Below, piece after piece: positions 26,788-35,424 of a DNA stretch of 64,000 bases. A program made the translations under genes and the position numbers. How positions within the stretch are numbered: position 1 is the first letter of the stretch; each line of letters opens with the position of its first letter. The stretch spans positions 24,507-88,506 of the forward strand of contig JAZQHB010000098.1 of assembly GCA_045540355.1 (NCBI GenBank). The letters run 5' to 3'. Origin of the DNA: RGIG2945 sp045540355. GTDB taxonomy: Bacteria > Bacillota > Clostridia > Oscillospirales > Acutalibacteraceae. Below the pieces are notes generated by a model, which searched no databases, was not told the DNA's origin, and worked only from the letters and a program-made list of their open reading frames with translations.

Positions 26788-27378
26788 TTATTCCTCCGCA
26801 GATTTTACTGCTTCTTTATATTCATCATAAGTCATTATTGTGTTAAGCACCTTTATCAACGCTGAGGTTGAAAGCTTCTCGGGTAGACCGTGTTTTTTAA
26901 GAAACTCTTTTCTCAGCTTCTTACTCTCAACGCCACCGCTCAGACCGTCATCATATAGATCTGTGTGTGTTATAAGCCGTCTGTCTGTCTTCGGTTTATT
27001 TTCAACCGCTATACCCGCATTCTGCAATGCCTTCATTATAATTTCTACAGATACACCTTCAACGCCTAATTTACCTTCTTTTGATGCTTCCGTTTTTCTT
27101 TTTTCTTTACCGAAAATATCAGGAATATACGCGTGCTTTATATGCTCGCTCTTTACTGCTCCGCTGATATAGTTTCTGATTTTAAACCCTGCTGAATCAC
27201 TATCTGTCAGAATCAGTATTCCGTTTTTCTCGGCAAGTGTTCTTATCATTGCAAGCTTTTGCTTGTCTTTAAATATACCGAATCCGTCGGTTGTTATTAT
27301 CACCGTATCAAGTATGTCTGACAGTTTAATTTTGTCATACTTACCTTCAACGATTACCGTTTCTTTAATCTTTAACAT
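26788..27378 (-). CDS. Toprim-domain protein, RNase M5-like (DUF4093)
   Basis: A 196-residue protein with an N-terminal toprim fold: VIVEGKYDKIKL (catalytic Glu), TTDGFGIF and LTDSDSAGFKIR (metal-binding DxD). This matches the RNase M5/primase-like group, which in Bacillus matures 5S rRNA. The second half (about 120-196) differs from Bacillus RnmV and fits the clostridial DUF4093 extension. It could therefore be a paralogue rather than the true M5. It sits between holA and ispF. Confidence 0.8.
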   Translation of the reverse strand: MLKIKETVIVEGKYDKIKLSDILDTVIITTDGFGIFKDKQKLAMIRTLAEKNGILILTDSDSAGFKIRNYISGAVKSEHIKHAYIPDIFGKEKRKTEASKEGKLGVEGVSVEIIMKALQNAGIAVENKPKTDRRLITHTDLYDDGLSGGVESKKLRKEFLKKHGLPEKLSTSALIKVLNTIMTYDEYKEAVKSAEE

Positions 27379-27387
27379 TATTACATC

Positions 27388-28428
27388 CTATGATAAAAGC
27401 AATATCAGTTTGATTATAAGCTTTTCAATCGTAATTTTCGGCTCCTGTGCATAGCTTTTAAGTGCTTCATCACACGCGTCGAGCTCATCAAGGCACATTC
27501 TCAGTCTTTCGATTGTCAGCCCCTTGTTGTTCTGATTTGCTTTCCTTAATTTAAACTCTTTTCCTTTGTATGCGGGGAATATATTTGCTGCATATTCTAC
27601 ATTTTCACCCGCAAGAGAGCAGACCTTTGCTCTATACATATCAGTAAAAATTGAAATTATTGCACCTGAAATCATTTCGGCTTTTATACCCTGCATATTG
27701 AGATCATTCAAAACCTCAAACGCCTTGTCCGCATTCTTTGCAATTATAGCCTTCACCATATCAAATGCAGATGCTTCAAAGGATTTCGAAGCAATATCAT
27801 TTATTATCGCCTTTGTTATTTCACCCTCGCCTACGAAAAAGCACAATTTATCCAATTCATTCTGCAGGGTGTTCATGTCATTTCCGCAGTAGGATACAAG
27901 GTATTCTGCATTTGTTCTGCTTAAAACACTGCCTCTTTTTGTTGCTCCGTTAGCAAGTACCTTTGCGAGATCTCCCGAAGTCATCTTATCAAAAGATACT
28001 ATATGTCCAACCTGCTCAACAGTTTTTGCAAAAAGCTTTGATCTTTCATTTTTATTGATTGAAAAATCAATATTCTCCATCAAAATAACAATGACAGTTG
28101 TTTCCGGTGGGTCTTCGAGTATTTCCATCAGATTTTCAAACTGTGTCTGTGTGAGTGAATCGAGAGCTAAATCCGTTATGAGAGTGCATGTTCTGTCACT
28201 CATCATCGGAAAGGCTTCAACCGCCTCAGAAATATCATCCGTAGAAATATCTTTACCGTCGAATTTATGAAAATTGAAGTCTGAAAAATCTTTGTCCACG
28301 CACTTTGAAACGAGTTTTTCGCAGTACGATTTTTTCAAAAATGCCTCCTGCCCGTAAATCAGGTATATCCTTGCAAAATCTTTGTTGCGTATTTGCAATT
28401 TTAACTCCTGTTCGGTTATTTTCGGCAT
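27388..28428 (-). CDS. holA: DNA polymerase III delta subunit
   Basis: A 346-residue clamp-loader subunit with the start IYLIYGQEAFLKKSY, the central DLALDSLTQTQFENLMEIL region, and the LLSYCGNDMNTLQNELDKL block (here VSYCGNDMNTLQNELDKL). Its start overlaps the comEC stop (TGATG). Order comEC-holA is conserved across Firmicutes. Confidence 0.93.
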   Translation of the reverse strand: MPKITEQELKLQIRNKDFARIYLIYGQEAFLKKSYCEKLVSKCVDKDFSDFNFHKFDGKDISTDDISEAVEAFPMMSDRTCTLITDLALDSLTQTQFENLMEILEDPPETTVIVILMENIDFSINKNERSKLFAKTVEQVGHIVSFDKMTSGDLAKVLANGATKRGSVLSRTNAEYLVSYCGNDMNTLQNELDKLCFFVGEGEITKAIINDIASKSFEASAFDMVKAIIAKNADKAFEVLNDLNMQGIKAEMISGAIISIFTDMYRAKVCSLAGENVEYAANIFPAYKGKEFKLRKANQNNKGLTIERLRMCLDELDACDEALKSYAQEPKITIEKLIIKLILLLS

Positions 28429-30554
28429 CAGTAAGCTCTCCTTATTTCATAATTACCATCATCTGTACTTCGGTGTGATATCGCACTCATTTTTGCAGTT
28501 GAATAAGCATTTTTATATAAAACATCAGCCGTCCGGTCCTTGTTTGTTTTTTCTGAAACCATGATGCTTCTGTATTTTTCCGTTTTGAAATTTGTCGGTA
28601 CTGAGTTGTTGCACACAAGTAAGTGTGCAGATTTCATATAAAGCGGTAATTGATTGTAGTCTGTTCGTGTATCCGGTGTGATTACCGCACATAAATCACC
28701 GACCTCAACATATATGCTTTTTCTGTATTGTTCGTAATAATTTACAGATATTGTATTTTTTATTGTGAGTGAAAAAGACTTACTCTTATCCATAAATACT
28801 TTTTCACCTATCTTGTCATTCAGTTTAAGGATTTTTGCATCTGAATCACAGACGAGAAAATCAATATTATCAACGAATTCTCTTTGCAAAAAATTCTTTA
28901 CAGCTTTATATGTTCTGACCGAGCCGCTGTAATCAATAACAACACAAGTGTCTTCCTGCCTCACAATAACCGCAAACCCTTGATTTTTAGTCAGCAAGTC
29001 AACTTTTGTGACATTTTGCTCGATTGTATAAAATGTTGCGTAACTGAGCACGAAGGCAAAAGAGCACAATATCGCGTTGACCTTGAGCCTTCTTTTCTTG
29101 TCGGCAAGAAAAATCAATGTGGTTGCACATATAACAAGTGCGACAACAAGCCAGACTTTAAAGAAGCTATTTGATACATTGATACTCGCAAAAGGTATTT
29201 CTGCAAGCTTGTTGATTATAAAAAGGACAAACTTTCCTATATACTGCACTATAAGGCTGAATATATCGGACAGTATATTAACTTCTCCGAAAATACCGAC
29301 ACCTGCACCGAAAACCATGACTATTGTTGACAACGAAATAATCAGTAAATTTGCAATAATTGCTATTATCGGAAATGATTTTATTGAAAAAATGTATATC
29401 GGGATAAGCATTATGCTTGCTGACAAAGTAACCGCAATCGTCGAGAGCATACCTTTCAGAACATTTGCAAAAAATCCGTGACGATTTGCTATAGGTCTTG
29501 TTATAAAATCTAACAAATCAGGATAAACAACAAGTATTCCGAGTGTTGCAAATACCGACATCAGAAAACCGTTATTCATAGCAGAAAACGGATTCATCAT
29601 ACAAATAATCAAAACTGCAAGTCCGAGCGAGCTTTTTGAATCATAGTCCCTTTCAAAAAAGTTTGCACCGAGCATTACAACCAACATTATTCCCGATCTT
29701 ACAACGGAATATCTGAAGCCGATAAGCATAAAGAGCAGAAAATATAATGCTATACCGAAAATCGAAGCGATTTTCTCATTGACCGCAAGCTTTCTGAGGA
29801 ATTTATAAAACGATAAGACCCATATACTCATGTGCAAACCTGACACCGCAAGTATGTGCGATGTACCCGTTATATTAAAAGCGTCAAGCATTTCATCTTC
29901 CATGAAGCTTCTGTCGCCGAGAAAAATCGCATTGACAAAAGCTGAAACATCAGATGTCAGATTATCGTTTATCCGCTCTGAAAAGATTTTCTTAATATTT
30001 GAAAAAAAGCGTGATATATTGTTTCTTGAAGAAAGATATTGTGCTTTGTCTTCAACCGAAGCTATCAGGTATATCCCTTCAGATTTATAATATCTATCCG
30101 TTTCTTTTTCGCTTGATACACCTTTTAAATCTGCTTTGAAAGTATAAGTTTCATAAGGCTTGAGTTCAAAAGTTTTGCTGAAATATGCAATAGTTTTAAT
30201 GTTAACATCCTGTCCTGCAATTTCTTTGATTCTCATGTTGCAAGACATACCGCTGATATTTTCTTTCGGAAAATCAACAGCTTCTGCAACAACAGTCCGA
30301 CCATTGCCTTCAAATCTAAGTGCCGGCTTGTATTCCGTTACGGTAAATACATACATCATAATATATGCCGCGGTTACCGTAAGACAAACAACCGATGCCA
30401 ATATACCTTTTTTCTTTATAAGAAGCGGTATTGTCAAAAGAGATAAAGCCAATAAAACAAGCAACCACAATAAAGATACATCAGCAAACAGATTGTTTAT
30501 TATAATCAGTGCAAACAGAAACACAAAACCTACAACCATCAAAGGTCGCGACAT
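28428..30554 (-). CDS. comEC: ComEC/Rec2 family DNA-uptake channel protein, MBL domain degenerate
   Basis: A 708-residue membrane protein. Two N-terminal helices are followed by an OB-like extracellular region (about 70-170), then the competence domain with many helices (about 215-500) including the marker AFNITGTSHILAVSGLHMSIW. The C-terminal 200 residues correspond to the position of the metallo-beta-lactamase domain of ComEC, but no HxHxDH motif is visible; the aligned area reads NIDFLVCDSDAKIL. The protein is therefore likely inactive as a nuclease. DNA transport is the family role; no other competence genes are in the window. Confidence 0.88.
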   Translation of the reverse strand: MSRPLMVVGFVFLFALIIINNLFADVSLLWLLVLLALSLLTIPLLIKKKGILASVVCLTVTAAYIMMYVFTVTEYKPALRFEGNGRTVVAEAVDFPKENISGMSCNMRIKEIAGQDVNIKTIAYFSKTFELKPYETYTFKADLKGVSSEKETDRYYKSEGIYLIASVEDKAQYLSSRNNISRFFSNIKKIFSERINDNLTSDVSAFVNAIFLGDRSFMEDEMLDAFNITGTSHILAVSGLHMSIWVLSFYKFLRKLAVNEKIASIFGIALYFLLFMLIGFRYSVVRSGIMLVVMLGANFFERDYDSKSSLGLAVLIICMMNPFSAMNNGFLMSVFATLGILVVYPDLLDFITRPIANRHGFFANVLKGMLSTIAVTLSASIMLIPIYIFSIKSFPIIAIIANLLIISLSTIVMVFGAGVGIFGEVNILSDIFSLIVQYIGKFVLFIINKLAEIPFASINVSNSFFKVWLVVALVICATTLIFLADKKRRLKVNAILCSFAFVLSYATFYTIEQNVTKVDLLTKNQGFAVIVRQEDTCVVIDYSGSVRTYKAVKNFLQREFVDNIDFLVCDSDAKILKLNDKIGEKVFMDKSKSFSLTIKNTISVNYYEQYRKSIYVEVGDLCAVITPDTRTDYNQLPLYMKSAHLLVCNNSVPTNFKTEKYRSIMVSEKTNKDRTADVLYKNAYSTAKMSAISHRSTDDGNYEIRRAY

Positions 30555-30589
30555 TGCATATCAGCTCCAAACTCAGAAAGAATCAGAAA

Positions 30590-30928
30590 TCAACCCGGAG
30601 GCCATGTGAAATCTCTGCCGCCAAGCAAGTGATAGTGCAAATGCTTGACCGTCTGCCCTGCGGCATCGCCGCAGTTTGTTACAACTCTGAATCCGTCTTT
30701 CAGATCGAGGTCTTTTGCTATTTTTGCAATTGCTTCAAATATTTTGGAAACAACCATGCTGTTATCTCCATCAATTTCAGCCGCAGATGTTATATGTTTT
30801 TTAGGTATAACTAAAATGTGTACGGGTGCCTGCGGTTCAAGATCGTAGAAAGCTAAAACATCATCGTCTTCATACGCTTTCTTTGACGGAATTTCACCGC
30901 TGACAATTTTACAAAAAATACAGTCCAT
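30590..30928 (-). CDS. HIT family nucleotide-binding protein (Hint type)
   Basis: A 112-residue protein starting MDCIFCKIVSGEIPSK with the histidine triad motif HLHYHLLGG near the end. It hydrolyses nucleoside phosphoramidates or dinucleoside polyphosphates in the family. ATG 30928 is used because AAAGGA precedes it; an in-frame ATG three codons upstream lies within that site. It heads the HIT-comEC-holA-ispF unit. Confidence 0.93.
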   Translation of the reverse strand: MDCIFCKIVSGEIPSKKAYEDDDVLAFYDLEPQAPVHILVIPKKHITSAAEIDGDNSMVVSKIFEAIAKIAKDLDLKDGFRVVTNCGDAAGQTVKHLHYHLLGGRDFTWPPG

Positions 30929-30962
30929 AAAAACCATCCTTTCTGTATTTAAGCGTTATAAT

Positions 30963-31039
30963 CGGGTGTGGGCAAACGCCCACCCGACATTCTGCATTTT
31001 GCATTTTGCACTCTGCATTCGGGCGGATATTATCCGCCC
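30963..31039. repeat. Intergenic hairpins flanking tandem GCATTTT units
   Basis: CGGGTGTGGGC (30963-30973) and GCCCACCCG (30978-30986) form a GC-rich hairpin. Next come tandem seven- to eight-base units (TCTGCATTT, TGCATTTT, GCACTCTGCATTC), then the perfect palindrome GGGCGGATATTATCCGCCC (31021-31039). The GC-rich block stands out from the AT-rich surroundings. It separates alaS from the HIT gene and could end alaS transcription, although no strong T run follows. The pattern looks like a dispersed intergenic repeat. Confidence 0.6.
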
Positions 31040-31055
31040 TGTTTTAGCCAATTTT

Positions 31056-33695
31056 TTATTTGAGCATTTCTTCTACCATAGAATATACTGCTTCACTTGC
31101 TTCTTCAGCTTTGGTAATATCCTTACCGCCTGCCATTGCACCGTCGGGACGACCGCCGCCTGAACCTCCTGCAATTGCGGCTACCTGTTTTGCAAGGTTA
31201 CCTGCGTGTGCCCCCTTCTTAACTGCCGCTGCAGAACAAGCAGTTGCAATATTCAATACACCCTTCTGTGTGTTCTTTGAAATAAGTACTGCAACCTTTT
31301 CACCGTCAGATGCCTTGATGTCATCACACATCTTTCTGAGGTCATTGGGATCAACATTTTCCATAACTACTGAAATTACTGAAACACCATTGATTTCCTT
31401 GCCCGAATCCATGATTGACTGTGCTTTGATTGCAGAAAGCTTCTGTGAAAGTGCATCAACTTCTTTTTCTTTTGCCTTGAGGTCAGCCATAACACCGGCA
31501 GCTCTTGTTTCAAGCTCGTTAACATTAGCAACCTTGAGATTCTTTGCAGTATTATTTATAAGCTTAACTTTATTATCAATAAAATCAAGTGTACCGAAGC
31601 CTGTAACACCCTCAATTCTGCGGACACCTGCCGCAACTGATGACTCTGATACAATCTTGAACAAACCTAACTTTGCAGTATTGTCAACATGGGTACCGCC
31701 GCAAAGCTCAATAGAGAAGCCCTTAACATTAACAACTCTTACAACATCGCCGTATTTTTCTCCGAACAATGCCATTGCACCGAGTGCCTTTGCTTCATCA
31801 ATACCCATTTCTGAAGTTTCAACTTCAAGAGCGTTCAATATTGTTTCATTTACAAGCATTTCAACTTCTTTAATTTCTTCTGCAGTCATAGCCGCAAAGT
31901 GTGTGAAGTCAAAACGAACCTGATTTGCATTTACAAGCTGACCAGCCTGCTCAACATGTGAACCGAGAACTTTTCTCAATGCCGCCTGTAAAATATGAGC
32001 CGCAGTATGGTTACGCATGGTTGAATTTCTTGCAGCCTTATCAACCTGTGCTGTTACTGTGTCGCCGACTTTAATGCTTTCTCCGTCTTCAAGAACACCG
32101 TGATGAAGCATAATTGCATCATGAGTCTTACCTGTTGTCATTACAGAGAATGTATAATCTGCACCGACAATCTTTCCGTTATCACCGGCCTGTCCACCGC
32201 TTTCTCCGTAGAACGATGTCTTATCAAGTACAACTGTTACAGCATCACCGTTTTCTGCAAAATCAACCTTTTCGCCGTCTTTGATGATTGCAATAATCTT
32301 TGCTTCAGTTTCTGTTGTTTCATAACCGCAGAATACTGTTGACTCAAGACCCTCTGTTGCATTTTCTGTATTCTTCCAAGCACTGCCTGCGAGGTTCATC
32401 TGAACTTCACGGTTGTGGCGTTTGTGTTCAAGTGAAATTTCGGTAAATCTTGCTTCATCTATTGTAAGACCTTTTTCTTCGAGGATTTCCTTTGCAAGGT
32501 CTAAAGGTAAGCCGTAAGTATCCGAAAGCTTATATGCGTCTTCACCTGACAAAACAGTGCCTTCAAGATTTTCAATCATTTCGTTGAGAATCTGCAAACC
32601 TGTGTCGATTGTCTTTGCGAAGTTTTCTTCTTCGTTTTTGATAATTTTGATGATATAATCCTGCTTTTCAACCAAAAGCGGATATGCTGATTCGTTTTCT
32701 TTGATAACTGTCTTTGCTACTTCATAAAGGAAAGAATCCTTGATGCCCAAAAGTCTGCCGTGACGAGCAGCACGACGAAGCAAACGGCGTAAAACATAAC
32801 CTCTGCCCTCATTTGAAGGCATAACACCGTCGCCAACCATGAATGTTGTGCTTCTGATGTGGTCTGTGATAACACGGAGAGATACATCGTTCTTTTCGTC
32901 TTCGTGATACTTAACACCTGAAATATCCATAATGTGCTTCATTATGTTCTGAACTGTATCAACTTCAAAGAGGTTAGCAACATCCTGGCAGATGCAAGCA
33001 AGTCTTTCAAGACCCATACCTGTATCTATATTGCGTTTTTCGAGGTTTGAGTAGTTGCCTTCACCGTCATTTGAAAACTGTGTGAAAACAAGGTTCCAGA
33101 ACTCGATATATCTGTCACATTCACAACCGACTTTACAATCAGGATCGCCGCAACCGTATTTTTCGCCTCTGTCAAAATAAATTTCGGAACAAGGACCGCA
33201 AGGACCCGTACCGTGCTCCCAGAAGTTGTCCTCTTTGCCGAAACGAACCATGTGGTCTTCAGCTATACCGATTTCCTTTGTCCAGATATCATAAGCTTCA
33301 TCGTCTTCAAGATAAACGCTGATGTAAAGTCTGTCAACGGGAAGTTCAATCACCTTTGTGCAGAACTCCCATGCCCATGAAATAGCTTCTCTCTTGAAAT
33401 AATCTCCGAAAGAGAAGTTGCCGAGCATTTCAAAGTATGTACCGTGTCTTGCAGTTTTACCGACATTCTCGATATCAGGTGTTCTGATACACTTCTGACA
33501 AGTGGTAACTCTGTTTCTCGGCGGTGTGATTTCACCTGTAAAATATTTCTTCATCGGAGCCATACCTGAGTTGATAAGAAGCAAGCTCTTATCGCCCTGA
33601 GGAATAAGCGGAAAGCTCGGGAGCTTGAGGTGTCCCTTGCTTTCAAAGAAGTTGAGATATTTTTCTCTTAATTCATTCAATCCTGTCCATTGCAT
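31056..33695 (-). CDS. alaS: Alanyl-tRNA synthetase
   Basis: An 879-residue class II synthetase charging tRNA-Ala. Motif 2 lies in the FTQFSNDGEGNYSNLEKRNIDTGMGLER region; the editing domain has RNHTAAHILQAAL (HxxxH) and ELCGGTHV (CxxxH); the C-terminal C-Ala/DHHA1 part ends GGSGGGRPDGAMAGG. The start is ATG 33695 (MQWTGLNELREKY), with GGGGGA seven bases upstream; an earlier in-frame start has no support. No T-box is seen in the leader. Confidence 0.97.
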   Translation of the reverse strand: MQWTGLNELREKYLNFFESKGHLKLPSFPLIPQGDKSLLLINSGMAPMKKYFTGEITPPRNRVTTCQKCIRTPDIENVGKTARHGTYFEMLGNFSFGDYFKREAISWAWEFCTKVIELPVDRLYISVYLEDDEAYDIWTKEIGIAEDHMVRFGKEDNFWEHGTGPCGPCSEIYFDRGEKYGCGDPDCKVGCECDRYIEFWNLVFTQFSNDGEGNYSNLEKRNIDTGMGLERLACICQDVANLFEVDTVQNIMKHIMDISGVKYHEDEKNDVSLRVITDHIRSTTFMVGDGVMPSNEGRGYVLRRLLRRAARHGRLLGIKDSFLYEVAKTVIKENESAYPLLVEKQDYIIKIIKNEEENFAKTIDTGLQILNEMIENLEGTVLSGEDAYKLSDTYGLPLDLAKEILEEKGLTIDEARFTEISLEHKRHNREVQMNLAGSAWKNTENATEGLESTVFCGYETTETEAKIIAIIKDGEKVDFAENGDAVTVVLDKTSFYGESGGQAGDNGKIVGADYTFSVMTTGKTHDAIMLHHGVLEDGESIKVGDTVTAQVDKAARNSTMRNHTAAHILQAALRKVLGSHVEQAGQLVNANQVRFDFTHFAAMTAEEIKEVEMLVNETILNALEVETSEMGIDEAKALGAMALFGEKYGDVVRVVNVKGFSIELCGGTHVDNTAKLGLFKIVSESSVAAGVRRIEGVTGFGTLDFIDNKVKLINNTAKNLKVANVNELETRAAGVMADLKAKEKEVDALSQKLSAIKAQSIMDSGKEINGVSVISVVMENVDPNDLRKMCDDIKASDGEKVAVLISKNTQKGVLNIATACSAAAVKKGAHAGNLAKQVAAIAGGSGGGRPDGAMAGGKDITKAEEASEAVYSMVEEMLK

Positions 33696-33738
33696 AATAC
33701 AGTCCCCCAATAATTTTATACATAATTATATACAATAC

Positions 33739-33768
33739 ATTGTAACACAGATTAGTGCAAGTCGGCAA
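33739..33768 (-). promoter_or_regulatory. Promoter of alaS
   Basis: On the minus strand TTGCCG (33763-33768) and TACAAT (33739-33744) are 18 bases apart, about 44 bases before the alaS ATG. The leader is short and has no T-box AGGGTGG element. Confidence 0.65.
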
Positions 33769-33857
33769 TACCTTTTTTAACTTATTTTAAATATTTATAG
33801 CATTTTTTTCTAATTCATGATATACTCTAAAAAACTACATTTTCAGACGGTGATTCT

Positions 33858-35027
33858 ATGATAAATTTACTGACAAAAATTTTTATCAAAAACAGCGATG
33901 ATGTAAAAAATGAAAAGGTGCGACTTGCCTACGGAGTTATGATGGGTGTAATCGGAATTTTAGTTAATGTTATACTCTCTGTATTCAAGCTCCTTGTCGG
34001 CTCATTGACTAACAGTATTTCAATCACTGCCGATGCGGTCAACAATCTTTCCGATGCAGCATCCTCGGGAATTTCTCTGGTCGGATTCAAAATTGCATCA
34101 AAACCCGCTGACCCGGAGCACCCTTTCGGTCACGGCAGAATCGAATACATAAGCTCTGTTATTGTTTCATTTTTGATTCTTCTTATGGGCTTTGAGGTGC
34201 TTAAGGATTCATTTGATAAGATTATCAACCCGCAGAAAGTTGAATTTTCTTTCGTTGCAGTTATTGTTTTGGCTGTTTCGATACTTTCAAAGCTGTGGCT
34301 TGCTTACGCCAACAACAAAGTCGGTAAAAAAATAAACTCACTTTCAATGTCGGCGGTTGTTAAAGACAGTATCAGCGACTCCGTTGTTACTGCAGTTACT
34401 CTTGTTTCGCTTGTTTTATCAAAATTCGTATCCTTCCCCGTTGACGGAATTACCGGTATCATCGTTTCGGTATTTGTTTTTATTGCTGGTATCAATGCAT
34501 TGAAAGAAACACTCGGACCGCTTTTGGGTCAACCGCCCGAAAAAGAATTGGTTGAACATATAAAAGAAGAGGTCTTGTCATACGATGAGGTTGTCGGTAT
34601 TCACGACCTGATAATCCACGACTACGGTCCGAGCAGACTTTTCGGCAGCGTTCATGTAGAGGTTCCTTGTGATGTTGACCTGATGACAACTCATGACACC
34701 ATAGACCTAATTGAACGCAAGATTATGGAAAAATATAAGATGCTTTTAGTAATACATCTTGATCCTCTTGACATCAACAACGAACATATTAACAGACTTT
34801 ATGATCTGACCAAAAAGATTGTCAAAGAAATTGACCCGCAATTAAATCTCCATGACTTCAGGGTTGTTGACGGACCTACTCATACAAATTTCATCTTTGA
34901 CTTAGTCGTTCCTTTTGAATATCCGATCAAAAATTCTGCTCTTATAAAGATGATAGAAACTAAACTTTCAGAGGTCGACGAAAGCTACTTTGTCGTTATA
35001 AATATCGAACACGATTACTCCAATTAA
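33858..35027 (+). CDS. Cation diffusion facilitator (CDF) family metal efflux transporter
   Basis: A 389-residue membrane protein. Six membrane helices cover about 30-220, with the metal sites ITADAVNNLSDAASSG (DxxxD) and HPFGHGRIEY. The cytoplasmic C-terminal dimerisation domain (about 225-300, VVGIHDLIIHDYG) is followed by a further 80 residues with a second ferredoxin-like fold, as in the MamB/long CDF group. It exports Zn, Mn, Fe or Co in exchange for protons; the metal is not clear from sequence. It is a single gene followed by the tRNA-Gln promoter. Confidence 0.92.
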   Translation: MINLLTKIFIKNSDDVKNEKVRLAYGVMMGVIGILVNVILSVFKLLVGSLTNSISITADAVNNLSDAASSGISLVGFKIASKPADPEHPFGHGRIEYISSVIVSFLILLMGFEVLKDSFDKIINPQKVEFSFVAVIVLAVSILSKLWLAYANNKVGKKINSLSMSAVVKDSISDSVVTAVTLVSLVLSKFVSFPVDGITGIIVSVFVFIAGINALKETLGPLLGQPPEKELVEHIKEEVLSYDEVVGIHDLIIHDYGPSRLFGSVHVEVPCDVDLMTTHDTIDLIERKIMEKYKMLLVIHLDPLDINNEHINRLYDLTKKIVKEIDPQLNLHDFRVVDGPTHTNFIFDLVVPFEYPIKNSALIKMIETKLSEVDESYFVVINIEHDYSN

Positions 35028-35055
35028 AAAAATTTAATTTTTTTCAAAAAAACAC

Positions 35056-35084
35056 TTGACATTCCGTTCACGAATGGTTATAAT
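35056..35084 (+). promoter_or_regulatory. Consensus promoter of tRNA-Gln
   Basis: TTGACA (35056-35061), a 17-base spacer and TATAAT (35079-35084) are a perfect sigma-A promoter ending 12 bases before the tRNA. Confidence 0.9.
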
Positions 35085-35096
35085 ATCTCTCGTTGA

Positions 35097-35170
35097 TGCG
35101 GAATTGTGTAATGGTAGCACGGCAGACTCTGACTCTGTTTGTCTGGGTTCAAATCCTAGTTCCGCAGCCA
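35097..35170 (+). tRNA. tRNA-Gln (anticodon CTG), CCA encoded
   Basis: A 74-base cloverleaf: acceptor TGCGGAA/TTCCGCA, D stem GTG/CAC, anticodon stem GCAGA/TCTGT with loop CTCTGAC (anticodon CTG reads CAG), variable loop TTGT, T stem CTGGG/CCTAG with TTCAAAT, discriminator G and an encoded CCA. The U1-A72 start is typical of tRNA-Gln. Confidence 0.93.
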
Positions 35171-35198
35171 AAAACCTCGTTCTTTGAACGAGGTTTTT
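35171..35198 (+). terminator. Terminator of tRNA-Gln
   Basis: AAACCTCGTTC (35172-35182) pairs with GAACGAGGTTT (35186-35196) with a TTT loop and a following T run, directly after the CCA. Confidence 0.9.
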
Positions 35199-35204
35199 CA
35201 TTTA

Positions 35205-35373
35205 TGTCCGTAAGGACACAACTTCATTCAGCGGCACTTGTGACGATGACTTCATTACGACTTTTAAGTCGTACTTCATTTTTCGGACACAAATGAACGA
35301 AGTTGCTATTGCAAATGATGTGGTTTCACCAATGAAGTGAGGTTGTACCTCAATGAAGTTGCCCTGACGGGCA
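35205..35373 (+). repeat. Symmetric array of variable hairpins separated by the 8-mer ACTTCATT / AATGAAGT
   Basis: Three ACTTCATT copies (35221-35228, 35249-35256, 35273-35280) are followed by its reverse complement: AATGAACGAAGT (35292-35303, expanded), AATGATGT (35314-35321, one change), AATGAAGT (35331-35338) and AATGAAGT (35352-35359). Between and outside these are short hairpins of unrelated sequence: TGTCC-GTAA-GGACA, ACGACTT-TT-AAGTCGT, GAGGT-TGT-ACCTC and TGCCC-TGAC-GGGCA. The left and right 8-mers can also pair in nested order, so the whole block can fold into a ladder of 8-bp helices with a hairpin leaving on each side. It lies between tRNA-Gln and a four-helix-bundle gene and codes for nothing recognisable. 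Confidence 0.85.
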
Positions 35374-35380
35374 AACGGAA

Positions 35381-35409
35381 TTGATTTTTAAAATTTGTTG
35401 TTATATAAT
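35381..35409 (+). promoter_or_regulatory. Promoter of the four-helix-bundle gene
   Basis: TTGATT (35381-35386), a 17-base spacer and TATAAT (35404-35409) follow directly after the hairpin array. The -10 box ends 15 bases before the ATG, so the transcript has a very short leader, and the array lies upstream of it. Confidence 0.7.
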
Positions 35410-35424
35410 AGATTCGGTGATATT

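Noticed and set aside
31060..31923. Long plus-strand open frame of 287 codons opposite alaS
   Set aside because: It is antisense to the conserved C-terminal half of AlaS; composition is Ser-rich as expected for a shadow of that gene.
33696..33857. T-box riboswitch before alaS
   Set aside because: No AGGGTGG antiterminator sequence or specifier-loop structure; the leader from the promoter is only about 40 bases.
35205..35373. Possible CRISPR or attachment site next to tRNA-Gln
   Set aside because: The repeat is only 8 bases, switches orientation in mid-array, and the gaps are hairpins. No duplicated tRNA 3' end or integrase was found.
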